Origin: Geminocystis sp. NIES-3708
Lineage (GTDB): Bacteria; Cyanobacteriota; Cyanobacteriia; Cyanobacteriales; Cyanobacteriaceae
Assembly (NCBI RefSeq): GCF_001548095.1
Contig: NZ_AP014815.1
Coordinates: forward strand, 2,417,656 to 2,481,655
Direction of reading: 5' to 3'
DNA length: 64,000 bases
This document shows positions 60,986 through 64,000 of the stretch, in pieces. A program made the position numbers and the translations under genes. The notes beneath the pieces are model-generated. The model was not told where the DNA came from. It searched no databases and was given only the letters and a program-made list of their open reading frames with translations. Position 1 is the first letter of the stretch. Each line of letters begins with the position of its first letter.

Positions 60986-63652
60986 ATGATTCCGATTATT
61001 AGTAGTGTATTGATTGCCACGACTCCCCATCATATTGATACGTCTGAATTGACGGAAATTGATCATTCTCAATCATCTCTGGCTATAGTTGAAGATAATA
61101 TTAATTCTGTAGATAATGAATCTTTCCGTAATTCTCCTTCTCATTCTGAGTCTATAACTCTAATTCCTTCAACCGAATCATCCCCTAAAAGTATAAAATT
61201 TACTTCCATTGATACAGAAAAAAAACTGGAAAGTTTACCCTCTACTATTACCATTTCTTCTAGCGAGAAAGAGATTCTTCCTCTAAATCAAGAAAAAAAA
61301 CTGGAAAGTTTACCCTCTACTATTACCGTTTCTTCTAGCGAGAAAGAGATTCTTCCCCTAAATCAAGAAAAAAAACTGGAAAGTTTACCCTCTACTATTA
61401 CCATTTCTTCTAGCGAGAAAGAGATTCTTCCTCTAAATCAAGAAAAAAAACTGGAAAGTTTACCTTCTCCTGTCTCAATCCCCGTAGAAAATCCTCCCCA
61501 ACTTAGTGCCAATGATTTAGGAAAACCTCTGAGTTTAAAGCTAAATCAATCAAATTCTGAATTTATAGTAGATGAAAATTCTTCCTTAAAATTTAATATC
61601 AGCAAAAAATTAATTATTACTTCTCGTCAAGGAGAATCTCGTCAGTTTAATTATAATTTTAATTCATCTTCTTTTGAAATAGTCCAAGATACCGAAAATA
61701 CTCCAAAAATCGGACAAAATAACCAAACAACAGAAACTAATACTAACCCTCCTAATGTAGTGGAAATTTTAGCTGATGAACAAGAATATTTGGATCAACA
61801 ACAAATTATCAAAGCTAAAGGAAATGTAGTTATTCGCTTCTCTAATGGTATCTTAATTGCAGATGAAGTTTTAGTCAATTTAGTTGATCGAATAGCCGTG
61901 GCGGAAGGAAATGTCACCTTAAAAAGAGGAGATCAGTCTCTTAAAGGCGATCGTTTTGAGTACTACTTTGTGCAAGACAAAGGAATTATATTTAATGCTA
62001 ACGGTGAAATTTATCAGCCAAGTCTTTCTCAAGATTTTCGAGGACAAACGGCGAATAATCCTCTCCCTCAAAACCCATTGAGTTGGCAGTTTGAAGCAAA
62101 TCAACCCTTGAGAAGAGTCGTTTCTGCCGAAGGTGTGAGTTTTGCTGTGGGTAGCATCAGAGAATATTCTTTAGTGGGAAGAGGAGGCGGTAGTAATCCT
62201 GCGGCAATTGGTGGACAAGTGAATCGTTTTCGCTTTCAAGCTGAAAGAGTTGATTTTGATAGTGATAGTTGGAATGCGACTAATATTCGTATTACAAATG
62301 ATCCTTTTTCTCCTCCAGAATTTGAAATTAGAGCAGATACTGCCAAATTAAAGAATATTTCGCCTTTTCAAGATGAATTAACCACTACTAAGTCACGTTT
62401 AGTGTTTGATCAACGTTTATCTATCCCTTTATTTCAAGATCGTTTAATTTTTGATCGCCGAAATCGTCGTCCAGGATTATTTTCCATCGGTTTTGACGGA
62501 GAAGATTTAGGAGGTTTATATATCGAGAGAGATTTTGAGCTTTATAGTGATCAAAAAACGATATTTACTCTTACTCCTCAAATTCTATTACAAAGAGCAT
62601 TTTTCCCTGACTCCTTTGTTGATGATAATGCTATTAATCCTGATGATAATGGTGGTTTATTAAATCCCTCTAGTTTCGGTTTAGTGGCAAAATTGGTCAA
62701 TGATTTTAGCGATCGCACAAATATTAATGCTATCATTAATTTTACTGGTTTAGACTTAGATAACATAGATAATAGACTTCGTGCCACTGTACAATTAAAT
62801 CAAAAAGTAGGAGATCTAAATGCTCCTCATAATTTTAGTTTACAATACAACTACAGAGATCGACTCTTCAATGGTTCATTAGGATTTCAGACAGTACAAC
62901 AAAGTTACGGATTAGTAGTAACATCACCCTATAATAGAATTGGTAAATCAGGATTTGGTTTTGTTTATCAAGGTTCAATACAAAATGTCACCGCAGATAC
63001 TGATAGACAAGAATTATTGGGCAGCAATCCCCGAAATAATTTAGCCAACCTAACTCGTTTTCAAGGTGCAGGTATCTTAAACGGAAATATATTATTATGG
63101 AAAGGAAAATCTTTACCCGCAACCCCCGAAGAAGGCTTGAAATACACCGCCACTCCTGTTGCTCCTTACTTAAGTTTGAATACAGGATTAACAGGTGTTG
63201 CCAGTTATTACAGTAACGGTGAAACTCAACCAAACTTAACCGCAACCGTTGGTTTAGAAGGACAATTCGGACATTTTTCTAATCCTTTCTTTGATTATAC
63301 AGGCTTTAATGTTAGTTATAGTCAGGGTATTAGAGGTAATCTATCGCCATTTTTCTTCGACCGTGCCGCCGATGATCAAGTGTTATCATTAGGACTAACT
63401 CAACAATTATATGGTCCTTTAAGGGCAGGATTACAGAGCTTTATTAACGTTAAAACCAATGAGGAAATAAGTACTGATTACTTTTTGGAATATAGTCGTC
63501 GTACTTATAATATTATTGTCCGTTATAATCCTGTTTTAGAAATTGGTTCAGTAAATTTACGTATTAGTGACTTTAACTGGGATGGTAACGCCGCACCTTT
63601 TGAAGGTACTGGTATTCGCCCTGTCGTTGATGGAGTAACTAGAGGAAATTAG
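60986..63652 (+). CDS. DUF3769 (cyanobacterial LptD-like) outer-membrane protein
   Basis: The 888-residue protein has three parts. Residues 1-260 are a low-complexity Ser/Glu-rich leader with a tandem 25-residue repeat. Residues ~262-345 are an OstA/LptA-type beta-taco (VEILADEQEYLDQQQIIKAK, VVIRFSNGILIADEVLV, VAEGNVTLKRGDQSLKGDRF). The rest is a long beta-barrel region rich in alternating hydrophobic strands. This is the layout of cyanobacterial LptD-like DUF3769 proteins, which insert LPS into the outer membrane. A short hydrophobic start (MIPIISSVLIATT) is a weak signal, and an upstream TAG fixes the start. It is divergent from the mannosidase, with a 247-base AT-rich gap holding nothing I recognise. 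Confidence 0.88.
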   Translation: MIPIISSVLIATTPHHIDTSELTEIDHSQSSLAIVEDNINSVDNESFRNSPSHSESITLIPSTESSPKSIKFTSIDTEKKLESLPSTITISSSEKEILPLNQEKKLESLPSTITVSSSEKEILPLNQEKKLESLPSTITISSSEKEILPLNQEKKLESLPSPVSIPVENPPQLSANDLGKPLSLKLNQSNSEFIVDENSSLKFNISKKLIITSRQGESRQFNYNFNSSSFEIVQDTENTPKIGQNNQTTETNTNPPNVVEILADEQEYLDQQQIIKAKGNVVIRFSNGILIADEVLVNLVDRIAVAEGNVTLKRGDQSLKGDRFEYYFVQDKGIIFNANGEIYQPSLSQDFRGQTANNPLPQNPLSWQFEANQPLRRVVSAEGVSFAVGSIREYSLVGRGGGSNPAAIGGQVNRFRFQAERVDFDSDSWNATNIRITNDPFSPPEFEIRADTAKLKNISPFQDELTTTKSRLVFDQRLSIPLFQDRLIFDRRNRRPGLFSIGFDGEDLGGLYIERDFELYSDQKTIFTLTPQILLQRAFFPDSFVDDNAINPDDNGGLLNPSSFGLVAKLVNDFSDRTNINAIINFTGLDLDNIDNRLRATVQLNQKVGDLNAPHNFSLQYNYRDRLFNGSLGFQTVQQSYGLVVTSPYNRIGKSGFGFVYQGSIQNVTADTDRQELLGSNPRNNLANLTRFQGAGILNGNILLWKGKSLPATPEEGLKYTATPVAPYLSLNTGLTGVASYYSNGETQPNLTATVGLEGQFGHFSNPFFDYTGFNVSYSQGIRGNLSPFFFDRAADDQVLSLGLTQQLYGPLRAGLQSFINVKTNEEISTDYFLEYSRRTYNIIVRYNPVLEIGSVNLRISDFNWDGNAAPFEGTGIRPVVDGVTRGN
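61217..61471 (+). repeat. 75-bp tandem repeat in the DUF3769 gene
   Basis: Three full copies and a partial fourth of a 75-bp unit encode EKKLESLPSTITISSSEKEI-LPLNQ (25 residues) at residues 78-162. The copies differ at only a few bases (ATT/GTT, CCT/CCC). The low divergence suggests recent slippage expansion, so copy number should vary between strains. Confidence 0.92.
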
Positions 63653-63726
63653 CAATTAAGCGAATAGTAGGAAATGGCAATAAACTATCCAAACTAAATA
63701 AAATATTAGAATAAATTATAATAAAA

Positions 63727-64000
63727 ATGAAACCCATTAATATCCTTTACTTCTCTGATGTTCTTTGTGTTTGGGCTTATGTTGCTCAGATTCGTTTAAA
63801 TGAGTTGAAAATGACCTTTAAAGATGATATAAAGATTGAGCATCATTTCGTTCCTGTTTTTGGTGTGGCTATTGAAAATCTCGAAAATAGATGGCGAGAT
63901 AAAGGTGGATTGGAAGCATACAATCATCATGTTCAAGAAATAGCTCAAAGATTCAACCATATCACTATTCATCCTGATATTTGGACAAAGGTTAAACCAG
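63727..64000 (+). CDS. DsbA-family thioredoxin-fold protein, N-terminal part (cut by window edge)
   Basis: From the ATG at 63727 the frame is open to the right edge (91 residues). It begins INILYFSDVLCVWAYVAQIR, which matches the FrnE/2-hydroxychromene-2-carboxylate isomerase branch of DsbA-like proteins (DVxCPWCY). Here the active-site segment reads DVLCVWAY, with Cys11 and no second cysteine. EHHFVPVFGV and NRWRDKGG.EAYNHHV follow the family pattern. It may be a glutathione-type isomerase or oxidoreductase. The rest lies outside the window. Confidence 0.75.
   Translation, partial: MKPINILYFSDVLCVWAYVAQIRLNELKMTFKDDIKIEHHFVPVFGVAIENLENRWRDKGGLEAYNHHVQEIAQRFNHITIHPDIWTKVKP

Noticed and set aside
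61217-61471. CRISPR-like array
   Set aside because: The repeats are contiguous, in frame and coding, with no spacers. No cas gene is nearby.
1-64000. tRNA or rRNA genes
   Set aside because: Intergenic regions were scanned by eye for cloverleaf and TTCGANNC-like signals; none was convincing.

Overview
The window comes from a low-GC, probably unicellular cyanobacterium of the Geminocystis/Cyanobacterium type. The evidence is the AT-rich background, many HIP1 octamers (GCGATCGC), and cyanobacterial families: a DUF3769 LptD-like protein, a PirA-like PII-interacting regulator, a Ycf29/Rre1 regulator, the Yfr1 small RNA next to trxA, ispG, and a malic enzyme with an N-terminal ACT domain.

Positions 1 to about 29 kb are an accessory surface-glycan or secondary-metabolite island, mostly on the minus strand and scarred by IS elements. 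It holds seven glycosyltransferases or sugar-modifying enzymes, a Wzm/Wzt exporter, an acyltransferase, AsnB, and six predicted non-heme Fe(II)/2-oxoglutarate oxygenases (one TauD-like, one prolyl-hydroxylase-like, four PhyH-like). Its most unusual genes are an 1,085-residue fusion of 2-oxoacid dehydrogenase E1-alpha, E1-beta, a lipoyl domain and a thioesterase with a Cys nucleophile, and a UbiA prenyltransferase paired with an alpha/alpha-toroid terpene-cyclase-like protein carrying DLDD. The order from upstream is GT4 - UbiA - toroid cyclase - PhyH - [IS elements] - Wzm - Wzt - E1/lipoyl/TE - PhyH x3 - AsnB - GT4. I infer that this set makes and exports an oxidised, possibly acylated or prenylated glycan or lipid. 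Decayed genes (second Wzm, Wzx flippase, glycosyltransferase end, sulfotransferase, PhyH end) show repeated remodelling.

Positions 30 to 43 kb are ordinary chromosome: a ferredoxin-rre1-cobW run, a repeat-solenoid membrane protein, a DUF697 protein, a DUF2064 sugar transferase, an ABC-2 permease, a methyltransferase-HIT fusion, glgA, a PirA-like gene with an NtcA site, and a dihydroorotase-like gene. Positions 43 to 46.4 kb are an IS nest (IS4 relic, IS630 relic, IS4 copy 2, IS1) in a broken MerR-like gene. From 46.5 kb onward the genes are core metabolism and envelope: an LpxB-like protein, cax, an M41-like protease, cysH, a GH13 enzyme, malic enzyme, yfr1, trxA, a LOG protein, ispG, an alpha-mannosidase, a DUF3769/LptD-like protein and a partial DsbA-like protein.

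Five transposon types are visible: an IS4-family element (two identical 1,282-bp copies with 9-bp target duplications, plus relics and a short internally deleted form), IS982 (one intact, one decayed), IS1, IS630 and a possible IS200/IS605 end. No tRNA, rRNA or CRISPR array was recognised.
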